A stretch of DNA of 64,000 bases from Scytalidium lignicola (taxonomy: Eukaryota > Ascomycota > Leotiomycetes), in NCBI GenBank assembly GCA_002812745.2, contig NCSJ02000030.1, positions 160,507 through 224,506 of the forward strand, read 5' to 3'. Of the stretch, positions 12,481-26,081 are shown in pieces; position 1 is the stretch's first letter, and the number at the start of each line of letters is the position of its first letter. The notes under the pieces are model-generated. The model saw only the letters and a list, made by a program, of their open reading frames with translations, was not told the origin of the DNA and ran no database searches. Made by a program: the position numbers and the translations under genes.

Positions 12481-12898
12481 TTGATTGATTCTGAAATTCA
12501 ATCTCATTGCTAGCCTGTGGGTTGAATTTTTCTTTCAGACTATACAGGTTTAGCAAACAGTATTGTAGAGTAGATAGGAGCTTTGAAATCTGTGGTCCTC
12601 CTTATTCTTTTAATCATGCTGTCGTATGTAACTTTGAGGCTTAGCTAGTATGCACTAGTAAGACCTTGCGCTAAAAGAAAAGATGGTTGACGTTGAACAA
12701 TTCGGATTGCGAGGAGGGTCCATGGGCGCAAAGGAGCACAAAGGTATATAACTTATAAGCAGCTTTTGCGAAATATGGGTTTCATATTGTCGAGATGTCA
12801 AGACCGCTCAGAATTTTGCATCTTAGTAATTATTTCAAGTAGTGACACTTTCCAGCTACAAACGGTAATCTCTTGGCATCGCCTAATTCTGCCATCTG
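12481..12898. other. Spacer, possible decayed transposon flank
   Basis: No gene recognised. It may hold the decayed 5' part of the adjacent Fot1-like element, but I could not read it. Confidence 0.3.
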
Positions 12899-13117
12899 TA
12901 CGGAGGTCGCGGTAAAAAGTTACCGGACCGCACCAAAGACGCTAGTTTTGCGCATGTCATTGGATGTTACAGGCCTTTCAGTGAGTGAGATGCCTGAAGT
13001 GCCTTATAATTACAGGGCATTGACAGCCTGAAGGCCGCCGTAATTAAAGAGAATTTCTGGCGCCAAATAATTAGCGCCTTGGCGTAAATCCGGTTACATA
13101 TTACCACGACCTCCGTA
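12899..13117. mobile_element. Small MITE with TA target duplication
   Basis: A 219 bp unit bounded by an inverted repeat: TACGGAGGTCGCGGTAA at 12899 to 12915 and its reverse complement with one mismatch at 13101 to 13117. If the outer TA on each side is the target duplication, the element is 215 bp with 15 bp terminal repeats, as expected for a non-autonomous Tc1/mariner or Fot1-type element. It has no coding capacity. The interior carries the motif TAATTACAGGGCATT, which also occurs, inverted, in the MITE cluster near 31.2 kb. Confidence 0.7.
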
Positions 13118-13179
13118 TTTGGTAGATACTAGATTGATGGATACGCTCTAGACTAGACCTCATTAGTACTATACAAACC

Positions 13180-13705
13180 TTAAAAACAAGGTCCCTCCTT
13201 GCACAGGTGAACTTGACATACAGCCGAAATTTGAGCGTTTCCGTGGACAGTTCTCACTGGTTTCACCTAAACCCTTTCTTCTTTTGAGCCTTACAAAGCA
13301 ATTCCGACAAAGACTTGGCTTACTAAAAGTTCTGCAAATGGTGCTCTAAAGGAGGAGATTGACCTTGGAGTTGTACTGAAATTAGCTGTGAATTAGGCCT
13401 TTTTCTCTTATGCGGCGAATCTTTTCCTACCCTTCAAATAAAGCTTTGTATACAGCCTCCCTGAAAGTTTCACGTCCCTTGAATTGACCACCACTGTACG
13501 ATGAATGAAGTCCGGAATTAACCAAGGCGGTACGTAATAGGAAATGAAATAAGGCTTGCCAACCTCCTTGCCGAATAATCCGTGCTCCAGACTTTTCAGA
13601 TCTCAATTGATCTACAAGGTCAGCCGCGTTCATGTGGTGCTTATACATATCAATAAATATCAGAGTTGGAAGCTTCTTTCCAGGCTGTGTTCTAAAGACT
13701 TTCAA
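13180..13705 (-). pseudogene. PiggyBac-like transposase fragment
   Basis: The frame 13427 to 13705 reads LIFIDMYKHHMNAADLVDQL, then RIIRQGGWQALFHFLLRTAL and VNSG. This is the usual C-terminal part of a piggyBac (DDE_Tnp_1_7) transposase: the D-x-YN-HHMN-x-VDLxDQLR and W-FxFLLxxAxxNS motifs. Downstream, in shifted frames, a zinc-ribbon-like tail remains (CRNCFVRLKRRKG, CPRKRSNFGC, VHLCKEGPCF). The N-terminal catalytic half is missing beyond 13705 and at least two frame changes occur, so it is a dead fragment. No terminal repeats were found. Confidence 0.7.
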
Positions 13706-14336
13706 TGTATATAGTTGGTAGTCGAGACAGTAACATTCGCGTAATTCCGCGCAGGCTAGTCAGCAGAGCACAGCAAAATGGACACTCGTCGTGCTAGCTG
13801 ACCGCTATTAACGCATTACATGATGTGGCATATTACTGTATTTAGACGGTAGATAATCTTATGGAGGACGTTCGAGGATATGAAACAGAAGCGGCTATAT
13901 CAGTTCACAGACGCAAATGGAGCCCACGGACTTAAAGTACCTCTTCAATAAGGTATTAAACACTTAGAGGACTAATCTTTGAAGCTCACTTTGCTATCAA
14001 CTAATCCACAAGGCCTCGTCAAACTTGGAACCCAAAGCTAAGATCGAGGATTATTGTAACCAGTGTTACAGATTATGTTCGGGGATATTAGCCACTATAG
14101 CAAGTGGTTTCAAGGATCACTGGTTAACTGTACCTTGCTGATATAAGTTTCGCCTGTAGGGGCTCAACAGAACAGTGTACACTTTAGTTTGAAGTATCAA
14201 CAAGCACATATATGGGTCATCACGAGATCAAGGCAGAATTGGGGGAAGTGAATTCATGTACAATAGAACTAGTGCGCTTTCAAGCTTAGTTGGGTGTAAT
14301 GAACTACTACCACTTCTTCTAATTAACTACTAACTA
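13706..14336. other. Intergenic, nothing recognised
   Basis: No coding or repeat structure was recognised between the transposase fragment and the 3' end of the phosphatase gene. Confidence 0.4.
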
Positions 14337-16041
14337 TTACATGAGTAGTATACATATCACACCAGCTATAGATAATGTAATAGAACTACTTTTAACTATG
14401 TTCCCCTCTCCAGTTTGAACAGTCGATATAGAGCTTGTAGCACTTGCTTGTGTGGTTGTTGTGCTCGCAATTGCACTATTATTTAAGCTCTTACTCACGG
14501 CACATGTGCGATTCTTGTATAACGTAGCTGAGTCAAGAATAGAGCCATTCCTGCTGGCCACAAAATCATGCGTCAAGTGTGTGCAGTTGTGGAACGTCAA
14601 TTTTGACCAGCCATATGTTGCATTAGTGGTGTCAAGGCCAAATCGTTGGTATTTTTGATATGGAACCTGTAGTGTGTCCAAGCCATCGTAGTGTCCAGCT
14701 GCTCCATTTGTGATATACCATGGAAAATCGGGGTTGTTAAGTTCCTTGGGATCAACCACTCCATTTGCGAGCGGAGCATTGCGCTCGTATACATGGCTGT
14801 GACCAGACAGTACAAGATCGACTTTGTAGTGGATAAGCAGAGGTTCAAAAACATCCTTGCAGGTCCAACAAATGGTACCAGAAGCATTTGCATGTGAGAG
14901 ATACCATGGACGATGGCCAGCCACGATGACCCACGGAGTCTTAGAACGATTTACTGCCGCCAAATCTGCTGCTAGCCAATCTGTTTGAGCGTTCATGATT
15001 GAGTTAAATGGGCCTGAATCAAATCCTTCGGGACCTCCTTTTTCATCCGGAGCAATAAAGCCATGACCGAGGTCTGTCTCAGTGTCTAGTTGGATGTAGT
15101 GCACCATACCGTGGTCAAAGGAGTACCAGAAGTTCCCAGTGCCTTTAGATTCTTCCGACGGCATACGAAAGTGATTACGGTAGCCCGTGAAGTTGTTTTG
15201 ACCCGGTACGCAGATAGATGAATCGTAGGAAATATTCCTGCTAGTATCGGTAGTGCCTCCGTTATCGCAATTAGATTCGTGATTACCAGGCCCTACCATG
15301 TAGGCCTTTATGCTAGTAACAGTAGTCATCTCATCGTAAAAGTCATTCAGGATGGATTCATAGACTTTGACCCCGTCGGCAATTGTGGTATTAGGAAGGA
15401 ACCCTTGAATTTCTTCCTTAAGCCAGTAGTCGGCGTATGCTATATCACCGGCTAAAGACATGTTAGAGCAATATTTGTGTAGCGGTTGTAAATTACTCAC
15501 GATGCCAAAGGAAGTCGAACTGGTTGACGGCTGCAGTTAACGATTGAATGGTATTGTTGTCCCCGGCTGGAAGGATATTAGTTGGATTTACACCTTTTCC
15601 AGCAGTGCTCGTGAGACCTTGCGGCCCCATAGTTCCCAAATCCACAACGACAGCGATTGAATATGGAGTGACATCACCAGCTCGCCTGCTTGTACGAAAT
15701 GTGTATGGTGCTTTTGTGTTATCGTGGATGAGGTGGCTGGGCAAATAATAATAAACAGTATCTGGTTGCAAGCCGGTAATCTTGACATGGTTGTTGTACG
15801 TTAAAGATGTCGAATAAGTTATTGAGACATTAGAAGCTGCTGACATCGTCATGGAACTTGGAGACAAGCCATATTTGACTGTCGGATTCGCAAGTTGAAC
15901 AAAGGAGTTCCAAGACACATACATTCCTGTGTCGCCGGCATAAGCTAGGCGGACTTGGGATTTGATTGTGTCATTGCTTGTGGCATATATCAATTGTCCT
16001 AGTAAGACAATGACCACAAGCTCGTAATAGAGTGAACGCAT
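14337..16041 (-). CDS. Purple acid phosphatase (metallophosphoesterase), secreted or GPI-anchored
   Basis: Hydrolyses phosphate esters at acid pH with a two-metal centre outside the cell or at the wall. Two exons, 15501-16041 and 14337-15451, are joined by a 49 bp intron (GTGAGT, CTAAC, TAG) to give 551 residues. The ATG at 16041 was chosen because it starts directly at the signal peptide (YYELVVIVLLGQLIYA). An N-terminal fibronectin-like domain (TVKYGLSPSS, ITGLQPDTVYYY) precedes the catalytic domain. All five metal motifs are present: VVVDLGTMG, GDIAYADYW, GPGNHESNC, VAGHRPWYLSH and SGHSHVYERNAP. The Ser/Thr-rich stretch followed by a hydrophobic C-terminal end (ITLSIAGVICILLM) suggests a GPI anchor. 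There are many NxS/T sites. It appears intact. Fungal phosphatases of this type are usually induced by phosphate starvation, but I see no site that proves this here. Confidence 0.93.
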
Positions 16042-17619
16042 TCTAGCAGCCGCTACAAGTGCTAGATGTAAAACGAGAAGAAAGGCCACAAGCACAAGAA
16101 AAGTTCAAGCTATATCAAGAGCAGACTGAAATCTGAGAATTACCTACTAATTTATACATTCATTGAAGAGAACTGGGATGACGATGTTAAATGGCGCTAA
16201 ATGTCAGAAGCTTTGATCCATTTTCAATGCCTAATTCCCTGTTACTTTAGAGGTTAACCGTTAATTGCAACACGTGCTTGTTGAATTAGACAACAAGCTA
16301 CATTTCAGAGCTGTAGTTGACTGAAACTAAAACTAGAGAATATCCGTGTGGATCAGGGACATCCCGGAAATCGGTCGCTGGTGGATCAAGAACACTACCG
16401 TGACTACCTAGAAGTGCGATCAAGGGTTCGAGAACTCCGCCAAATCCAGTATATTGCAGGGTTTATCATTAGATGATTAAATTTACGAAATATTTTAAGC
16501 CAATTAGCTCTCCATGTGCTCTTCTATTATCATTATCACCATATCGGACATTATAAAGAGCTAATGTTTGCTGAGCTCAGGATTTTCCTCCATCACTGCC
16601 TCTTCATCCAGTTCTCTTCGTCTTATAATTAACTATTTGTTTATTCAGCAGAAAATAGGACTAAAGTACGACAATGAAAAATATTTTAATCGCTGCCCAT
16701 TACTTGAAAGGGACAGAGAAAGAGAAAGAAAACAACTTCATTTGGTCTTCGAGATTTACTAGCCGTATTCGGTATGGTGGGGTTTCTACGTTCGAGTTAG
16801 ATAACGAGATTATCGAATTGGATCATGAAAGTATGTCACTACAATAGACGCCCTTAAAAATCCGAAATTAGGTGACATTCTAGTGACATACTCTTTATTC
16901 TTAATTCGAGTGTTGAGTTTGGTGAATGTCCAACCCCAGTAAAAATACCACAAACTCCATGTTTGACAATCAGACCCCCCGGATGAAAAGGATAGGTGGG
17001 TAGTATGCGGACAGATAATAGTGATCTACCCCAAGATGCTCTTGTATCCCATCATCTCTTGGTAATTCCGGTCTCGGGACTGTGGAAGAATTACCTTTTA
17101 AGGCCTTGTTACTGGAGGCTGTCTACATCCGTTAGGAAACAAACTGCGCTATGTCATGCCAGCGTCTAACCAAGGTCGTTCAAATGTATACTGAGACTTC
17201 GATGCCAAGGCGCTGGATTTTGAGTTTCGAAATCCTTTGACGGTATCTTACTCTGGCCAGGATGGGACGAATGTCTGCTTCGCTTCATCATGTCGTGGTG
17301 GAAAGTNNNCTTCNAATAANCNAATAGCTCGAGCACTTTGAACTCAATAGTCTTTCAGCCATGGAAAAAAGAACGGGTTTCAACAACTTAATCATACGTT
17401 TCTTCCAGAAATGGCTTGGCAATCGTATTAGTAGTCGGTAATAAAGCATCAGCTCAGCTGTGATTGAAGGCTGGGCGAAATCAGATGAGCCCGTGGCCAA
17501 TCAATAGAAGAGAGAGCGTCATTCTGCTCTCTTTTGCTTGAACACATGCGACTTTATAATTTTCGGGCTTGGCAGCGGCGTTTTGACACCTGTATTTAAG
17601 GCGGGATGGCTTCGTTATT
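16042..17619. other. Intergenic region upstream of acid phosphatase and FTR1
   Basis: Divergent intergenic region holding both promoters. No gene recognised. A cluster of Ns lies at 17307 to 17322. A 12 bp perfect inverted repeat lies at 16830 to 16892. Confidence 0.4.
16830..16892. repeat. Perfect 12 bp inverted repeat
   Basis: AGTATGTCACTA at 16830 to 16841 is mirrored by TAGTGACATACT at 16881 to 16892, with a 39 bp spacer. The outer flanks (CGAATT and AATTCG) add weak symmetry. It may be the end pair of a tiny MITE or a regulatory palindrome. Confidence 0.5.
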
Positions 17620-17628
17620 TTATCAGAT
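17620..17628 (-). promoter_or_regulatory. Iron-responsive GATA factor (SreA-type) site
   Basis: TTATCAGAT on the plus strand is ATCTGATAA on the minus strand, an exact match to the known fungal iron-repressor consensus ATCWGATAA bound by SreA/Sre/Urbs1. It lies 131 bp before the FTR1 start codon. A weaker GATA core (TTATCA) follows near 17638. The role in iron repression is inferred from motif and position. Confidence 0.5.
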
Positions 17629-17758
17629 CATCTTGATCTTATCAATATAATCTCAACTCAGACAACACAAGATAATCAGAGTTGGTTCAGCTCCTGACTT
17701 CTCCTATTACGTCTTCACTTTCATCACCTCAATACCATATCTCAATCATTCATCTACC

Positions 17759-19026
17759 ATGACAGTCAACGTCTTTGCGGTTCCAGTCTTCTTCATTGTC
17801 TTCAGGGAGACCCTGGAGACGTCCATTATCGTTGCTGTTCTCTTAGCTTTTCTAAAACAGACTTGCTATAATCCGGACCAAGATATCACAGTCTACAGGC
17901 GACTAGTTAGACAGGTAAGCTTCCTTTAACCTCCTGTTTTTTTTAGCAATATCCTTAACTATGACCTAGGTGTGGATAGGAACGATAACTGGCTTTCTAA
18001 TCACTCTTGCTATCGGCGGCGGCCTCATTGGAGCATTCTATCACCTCGGAAGAGATCATTGGGCATCAACTGAATACTACTGGGAGGCCGCATTTAGCAT
18101 TCTTGCTTCTATCATTATCACTCTAATGGGTGCTGCATTACTTCGTGTCTCGAAGATGCAAGAGAAGTGGCGTGTCAAACTCGCAAAGGCTTTGCAGAAG
18201 AAATCTGCCGAAGAGGAAGAAATAACGGGAAGTAGGTTTAAGAGATGGTGCGAGAAGTATATGATGTTTGTTCTTCCATTTATTACAGTCTTAAGAGAGG
18301 GTATTGAGGCCATAGTCTTCGTTGCTGGAGTATCTTTCTCTGCTCCTGCAACATCAGTGCCTTTGCCTGTCTTTGTGGGTCTTGCTGCTGGCTCTATTTG
18401 TGGCTATGTAATCTACAGGTAAGTTTTCAAGAAGAATCAGTAATCTAATTACTAATATCTAGAAGGGGTGGATCAAAAGCAAAACTTCAGTATTTCTTAA
18501 TTGCTTCAACATGTATTTTGTACCTTGTTGCTGCTGGTTTGTTCTCACGTGCGATATGGTACTTAGAAGCTCAACAATGGAATAATCATGTAGGCGGTTC
18601 AGCTGCAGAAGTCGGAGCAGGTCCAGGCTCTTATAATATCGATCAAAGTATTTGGCATATTAATGTTGGTCATTTAAAACCTTTATGTTAGATATGTTAG
18701 CTGATAACTTCTAGGGTGCTAGTCCAGAGTACAATGGCGGTGGGGTCTGGGGAATCTTAAACTCTCTAGTTGGTTGGCAGAATTCTGCTACATATGGTTC
18801 GGTAATCTCTTATAATATCTACTGGATTGTTGTAATTCTCGGCTTTCTCTCATTAAGATACCAGGAAGTCAAAGGACATTGGCCTCTAATAGCGAAGAGA
18901 ACCACAGGCGCTGGAGACAATTTGCATATTAATGAAGGGGTTAATCATGGTGAGTTTGGTCATCAAGAGATGAGAGCCGTGGAAGAGGTCTTGAAACTTC
19001 CTGTCCATTCAAAGTCTGTGAACTAG
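17759..19026 (+). CDS. FTR1: High-affinity iron permease Ftr1
   Basis: Plasma-membrane permease that takes up Fe(III) made by a partner ferroxidase (Fet3). Four exons, 17759-17914, 17970-18418, 18463-18664 and 18715-19026, give 372 residues in phase. The third donor is GTTGGT, chosen because it is the only junction that keeps the conserved loop in frame. Both REXXE iron-exchange motifs are present: FRETLETS in helix 1 and [10 protein letters not shown] in helix 4. About seven membrane segments can be seen. The conserved block [18 protein letters not shown] lies near the C-terminus. No ferroxidase gene is nearby, unlike in many fungi where FTR1 and FET3 are divergent neighbours. A consensus iron-responsive GATA site lies 131 bp upstream. 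It appears intact. Confidence 0.95.
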
Positions 19027-19241
19027 ACTTAGACGGAGCTTGTAAACAGTGGGTTTTATAGCTGTTTTTTCCCTAAGCATAGCCACCCACCTTCAAATTT
19101 GCTCAACAAGAGCCATCATTGATCGTGGTGTCCCTTTTATAACACTTTTCATCCGAATTAGAATTCAACTGATTTGTAACTTCTCGAAGTCTAGTATTTA
19201 CATTTTCTCACAAGTTTATAATCTAAGCCTCTCACGGATTG

Positions 19242-20397
<1,156 letters not shown>

Positions 20398-20434
20398 CTA
20401 CGATTCATGATTAGCGGAGCTGAGCTGCACCTAG

Positions 20435-20461
20435 ATGGATGGATGGATGGATGGATGGATG
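20435..20461. repeat. ATGG microsatellite
   Basis: Nearly seven uninterrupted copies of a 4 bp unit, 50 bp upstream of the gpd-copy start codon. Confidence 0.9.
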
Positions 20462-20469
20462 AGCTCACA

Positions 20470-23196
20470 CGACAATCGTTTTAGGTAATTTTAACCGATG
20501 TTATTAAGTGAATAAATCGTAAATTTTCGAGTCGTGTTTGTGAAGAAGGAAGGGTCGTTCTCTGACGAGTGTCGAGGTTTTTATGCGCTGCATTTCAATT
20601 TCGACCGGTCCGATATATTCACCTTTTTTCGGACCAGTCAAACCACCAAGTTTCTACACAATGACCCGTTTCCTCGCATGCTCATCAGTTTAATTACTAA
20701 TCTGACTGCTAGTTCAATCATTAATTTTAATTATATTCTTTGTCTCTACTCTTGTATGGTACGTATTCGCCTATTCTCAAACCTCTTAAGCTTATATCAA
20801 TTAAAGCCTTTTCAACACGAATAAGTATTCTATCCTAATTATTGTTTTTACAATCAACGATCAATTCCATTACACTTTTAACCAACTTTATTCTCTATTG
20901 AGTTTATTTGAATCATCTTTGATTCAAGTTCAATAGTTGAAGGGGTTTTAATGTTAATAATTATAGCAATTGTTTGATGCAATACAATTGAGTTAAATTA
21001 CAGTGATTGCCATACTAAAGCAGGTTATAATTTTAGTCATAGATACGTAGAATAGGAATTCCCTACCACAATACGACGATGCATCCATACAGGAAAGTTA
21101 TAACTTTAAACATGGGTGGATATGAAGTAAATGAAAGTTTTAATTGTCCATCTTACCTGACCCTTGTTTTTTCGGAAGGACTTGAAAGATAAACTTTATT
21201 TGATTCTGAAATAGCATTAAGAGTGAGAGTAAAAGAAGAGCTGATTAATAATCATTTTCATCATAGATATTTTAGCACTACTTCATTCTTTACACCTGTG
21301 ATCCACTACCATGCAGCAAAACTTGACTCTAAGTTGCATGCATGCAGCCACAACGCGGGGAACGGCGACAACCGAGAGCGTATCTCTGTTATCGCAAGCA
21401 ATAATGGAGAAAATAAAAGATGTTTGGAGATTTTTCTCGAGACCATCTTAAAGGCAAAAGCTATAAATCATAGCCCTTATTACACGTAGCCGTTTGCGAC
21501 TCTTCTAGAACCGATATTTGGAAAGGAATTTTATTACAGCTTGATGATGTTAGCTTATGCGAAGGTTGAGGAGCTCTGGCAGGGGAGAAGCAAAGGCTCC
21601 CCGCACCAGCCGAGTGTCTGATTGGACTGATGGTGCCAGCTGCATGTCGGGGAAAGAAAAAACCCCGAAGGAAAAAGATTCAGGGCCTCCACTGCGTAAG
21701 GAATTTTTTTTTCTCTTTCCATTTATGCTGAGTTTGCGCCTGTTGTTTTTGTTGTTTTTCTGTGTGTTCGCTAAATTAAGAAAGTTAATGATAGGAAAAG
21801 GATGGAGTTCGGAGGTCTTGAAGAATTCCGGAGTCCGTGTACGTAAGTACTGTGCGCAGTCAGTGACTCAACCACAGTAATATTGACCTTAACTATTGCA
21901 CGGTCTCTGCAAAGGGGCAGATGCTACAGTAATATTCTGTGACGTGTGTGAAGGGTTTGACAAGAGTCCAAGTTAACTTCAAGTTGCTCCGTATTATGCA
22001 AAGAATAAGTGCAAATGCAAGGACGTACGTAAGAAAACGAGCCTGCCGTATATAATTTACCAGGATTAATACTGTACTTTGGGTTGGACGAGATTAATAT
22101 TCTTGATCAATCTGATAAGACGGACAATGCATCGCATCGCGCCGATCTCTCGGAAGAAGAAGAAGCAATAATCCGATCGTCTGTAGCTGTGTGTAGTCAT
22201 GGATTTAATTCATGGACGAGTTCCTCTTGTATTACGTACTCCGGGCCGTTATTATTGTTTTTTCTGTTTCAACGCAACAGGAGACATGACGTTGTTGCTG
22301 TCTGCACTGCAGATATGATGAAACGTAATGATAATAATAACCTCTGGGATCTAGGATCCATGCTTCCTCACCGTCGCAAGTACGGATCAAACAAAGTTCT
22401 CCATCAGATATCTGCATAAGAAACTCGGTTCAACTCTATTGTAAGACCATGATGTCGTTAGTGCTATAAAGTTAAAATAAATAAAATAAGCTATTTATAT
22501 ATAAATTTATATATTTGATTGGAGTTCAAGTGTCGGCGCAGAAACTCTGGTCACCAACCTCGGTGGTTTCGTTCTTGCGATTTCCGCCGGCGTCCCACCC
22601 GATGTCCGCCCGTCTTTGGGGACCCTGGAGATCCAAAAGGCGGGGCCGCTCCTTCTGACAAAGGAAGAAAGACAGAAAGAAAAGCTTGATGGCGCAGGAT
22701 GCCTTCGGATTTAGGCAGCACATACCTTCGGACCCTTACTCATCGGATATAAGCGCGTTGGTCCCAATTTCATTGGATGATGGGGCTCGCAAGAGATGCC
22801 GGTTTCCCGCCGCCCTGTCACCAAAACAGACCCAGAGACCCAGACACCAACAGACTGCGCGCCGCACGTTCGCCGCAGGGATCTTTGCCCACTTCTTATT
22901 CATTAATATATTTTCTCTTTCCCCCATCCCCCTGGCCACTTCCATTTTCCGGCACCTGTTGTCTTCGTGATGCCGACGGCGCTCTTCAACAATCGCCTCC
23001 ATCTGCTCTTTCTCTCGTCTTCGTCTCCCTGACATATGGCAAGAAGAAAAGTAAAAGAAAAAAAAAGATCAGACAAGAGACGAGACCATCACATCCAAGC
23101 TCTTGGTGTCACTGCTACCAGGTTTCAAGGTTCTACGGTGGTACACGGGTGTTCTTGGCATAGGCGACGTGCATCTCTATCCAAAGAATCACAACA
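20470..23196. other. Long intergenic region upstream of the MFS exporter
   Basis: No recognisable gene in 2.7 kb. Base composition changes from AT-rich (20.5 to 21.5 kb) to mixed GC (22.5 to 23.2 kb), the latter being the exporter promoter and leader. GGGGAG and CTCCCC arms form a small palindrome near 21580 to 21600, resembling paired stress-response (AGGGG) motifs. Confidence 0.35.
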
Positions 23197-25318
23197 ATGG
23201 ACGAGAAACGAGACGAGGTTGCGCAGGACGCCGACCGCGAGCACAACCTCCACCAGCCATCATTCGAGTCCAACGGGTCGCAGGACGCTGCATTGCAGGA
23301 GAAGGAGCTCGAGCGCAGTGGCTTGTCCGAGCAGAGTAGCACCACCCTCAGAGATGCAGACGCGGCCGCAGCAATAGCTAGAGCAGATCCAACAACCACA
23401 ACAGCAGCATATGCCCAAGCAGATACAGAGGCAGAAGCTACCAGCGACGATGCGAATCATCCTCAGCCCCACGGCGGAGCTCCAGGTGGTGCTGCTGTTG
23501 CGACAGCAAGACCAGAAGAGCCCGAGGCTTTGCGATCCAACTTCCAAACCGTCATCATCATGCTCTCGCTCTGCGCCGCTGTCTTCTTGGCCGCCCTCGA
23601 CACCACCATCATCACGACTGCCCTGCCAGTCATCAGCGAGCACTTCCACTCTTCTGCTGGCTACACTTGGATCGGTTCCGCCTATCTTCTGGCCTCGGCT
23701 GCTTCTACACCCTCCTGGGGCAAGATCTCCGATATCTGGGGTCGCAAGCCCATCGTGATCTTTGCCGCCGCCGTCTTCTTCATCGGCTCCACCCTGGCAG
23801 CTACCAGTGTGAGCATCGGCATGTTGATTGCCGCGCGAACCGTCCAGGGGATTGGCGGTGGTGGTTTGATCGTCCTAGTCAATATCTGCATCAGCGATCT
23901 CTTCAGCATGCGCAATCGCAGCAAGTACTATGGCATTGTGGGCATGGTCTGGGCTTTTGCTAGTGCTATTGGCCCGATCTTGGGTGGATTGTTCACGCAG
24001 AAGGTGTCGTGGCGGTGGTGTTTCTATATCAATTGTGAGTTTCCAAGTTTTTGGTTATTTCACAGAAGAAAAAGGGGAGAAAATATTGCAAAAATCAAAA
24101 ATAGAGGGAAGAAGTTTTTTATTTAGCAACAAAATACTGACTCTTTCTATAGTACCCATCACCGGAACAGTCATCATCGCCCTGGTCCTCTTCCTGCATC
24201 TGCATAACCCCAAGACTCCGGTTTGGGATGGCTTGAAAGCCGTGGATTGGCTGGGAACTCTTACCATCGTCGGAGGCACCTTGATGCTCCTCCTAGGCTT
24301 AGAATTCGGCGGCGTCTTCGATCCCTGGGGTTCTGCTAGGGTCGTCTGCCTGATCGTCTTTGGTATCGTCACAACCGGCATCTTCATCATCATTGAGTGG
24401 AAGGTGGCAAGATATCCTGTCATGCCTCTTGCTCTCTTTAGCGGATTGTCCAATGTCGCCTGTATGGGCGTCTGCTTCTGCCATGGCTTCGTCTTCATCG
24501 CGGGATCTTACTACCTTCCTCTCTACTTCCAAGGTGTCCTCGGAGCAACACCAATCCTCTCAGGAGTCTACCAGCTCACTTTCGCTCTCTCCCTTTCCAT
24601 CGTAGCTGCCGTCACAGGAGCCTTCATAAAGAAAACCGGAAAATACCTCCCACCAATCTGGTTCGGTTTGACGTTCATGACTCTTGGTTTCGGCCTTTTC
24701 ATTGATCTCCAACCAACTGCCAACTGGGCTAAGATAATCATCTTCCAGATCATCGCCGGTATTGGTGTCGGCCCCAACTTCCAGTCTCCCCTCATCGCCC
24801 TGCAATCCATGGTCCCGACACGTGATATTGCCACCGCAACCGCGACATTCGGCTTCATGCGTGCGCTCGCAACATCCATCTCCGTCGTCATCGGCGGTGT
24901 TGTCTTCCAGAACGAGATGCAGAAACGTTACGGCAGTCTTGCTGCCGCGCTAGGTCCAGGCACAGCCTCTGCCTTAACAGGTGGTGCAGCGGGCTCCAGC
25001 ATCGGCATCGTCAACGCCCTGCCACCCGCGCAGCGAACAATCGCCCGCAAGGCGCTCTTCGAGAGCTTGAGGACCATGTGGATCGTCTTCGTGGCTTTTG
25101 GTGCCTTGGGTCTGTTCACGAGCTTCTTCATTGTGAAGAATAAGCTCAGCAAGGAGCACCAGCTTACCAAGACTGGGCTTGCGGAGGAGGAAGTTAAGAG
25201 GAGGGAGAGAAAGCAAGAGAAGAAGGATAAGGAAGCGGCGGCAGCAGCAGCAACCGCTGCTGCTGTTGGAAATGGAGAGGGTAATGGCCATGGAGTCGTG
25301 AGCAAGGAGGAAGTTTAA
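23197..25318 (+). CDS. MFS drug/toxin exporter, 14-helix DHA2 family
   Basis: Plasma-membrane proton antiporter that exports drugs or the cell's own secondary metabolites. Two exons, 23197-24034 and 24153-25318, with a 118 bp intron, give 667 residues. The hydrophilic N-terminal tail of about 110 residues is rich in Ala, Asp and Thr. Family motifs follow: LDTTIITTALPVI in helix 1, GKISDIWGRKP (motif A) between helices 2 and 3, the RTVQGIGGGGLIVL helix 4 motif, and FASAIGPILGG (motif C) in helix 5. About 14 hydrophobic segments are visible, ending in a Lys/Glu/Ala-rich tail. Codon use is clearly more GC-rich than its neighbours. It runs convergently toward the amidoligase gene. As nearest transporter to the amidoligase/AIG2/reductase group it could export their product; this is an inference from position only. 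Confidence 0.93.
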
Positions 25319-26081
25319 GTTAATAATATACCCCCCCACTCAAAAGATTTTTCTTATATAAAGTTTTAATAAAAGTATAGATGGGGAAAAGTTAAAAAGA
25401 CGCATGCATAATGAATTTGCATTTCTAGTTTTTTAGAGCACGGCGTTGTTGGTTGGCTTTTTTGTGTGGGTTTTTTTTTTTGACCATACATCTATATTAT
25501 ATAATGTCTTCATATACCGAGATGTTTTAAAAGCAGATTTTAAGAATCTATTAATTCTAAAAATAATATATATTTATCTAGATGGCCTAATTTTTGTTTC
25601 TCTCAAGTGTGTATAAATGAGTTGAGTGTGATAACTGGAGTTGACTTAGGCTTTAACCTATTTAATCTTAGCTTGTGTATTAATAATCAATGTTGACCAA
25701 TAAGGTTGTTATCTCTGCTCACCACCTCAATTTCAACGAGACTTGTTGCGATTCAAGCTAACTCAAACTCAGACTCAAGTTTGAGTTATTGAGTTGTTTT
25801 TTACACATACTGATTTCTCTCTCATTATTTTGTAATGTGCATTAATTATCTTAGTGTGAATATAAACTAGGTGTACTGATAAATTTTAGATTTTTTCTAA
25901 TCTCACGGGGGAACACCATTAGAAATTCAGAATGATTTATTTTAATTCTTTCGTCGAATTAATAAACTGGCACCGACTCTATAGAATAATTTCTGAACGA
26001 GCCTGAACATACTCTCCTCCAAACCCAAGGGAGTTGAACAAGATCCTCAAGTGGGATTTCACTTGGTGCCCAAACCTTAAC
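25319..26081. other. AT-rich convergent intergenic region
   Basis: Spacer between the 3' ends of the exporter and the amidoligase. After the amidoligase stop, another minus-strand frame stays open to about 25988 (for example FNSLGFGGEYVQARSEI), so the amidoligase C-terminus may extend into it. Confidence 0.35.

Noticed and set aside
21557..22419. Two plus-strand open frames of about 110 codons in the exporter upstream region
   Set aside because: No domain, low-complexity Phe/Leu stretch and no splice or start context; probably non-coding promoter DNA.
23260..25339. Minus-strand frames opposite the MFS exporter
   Set aside because: Antisense shadows caused by GC-rich codon use; the plus-strand protein has all family motifs.
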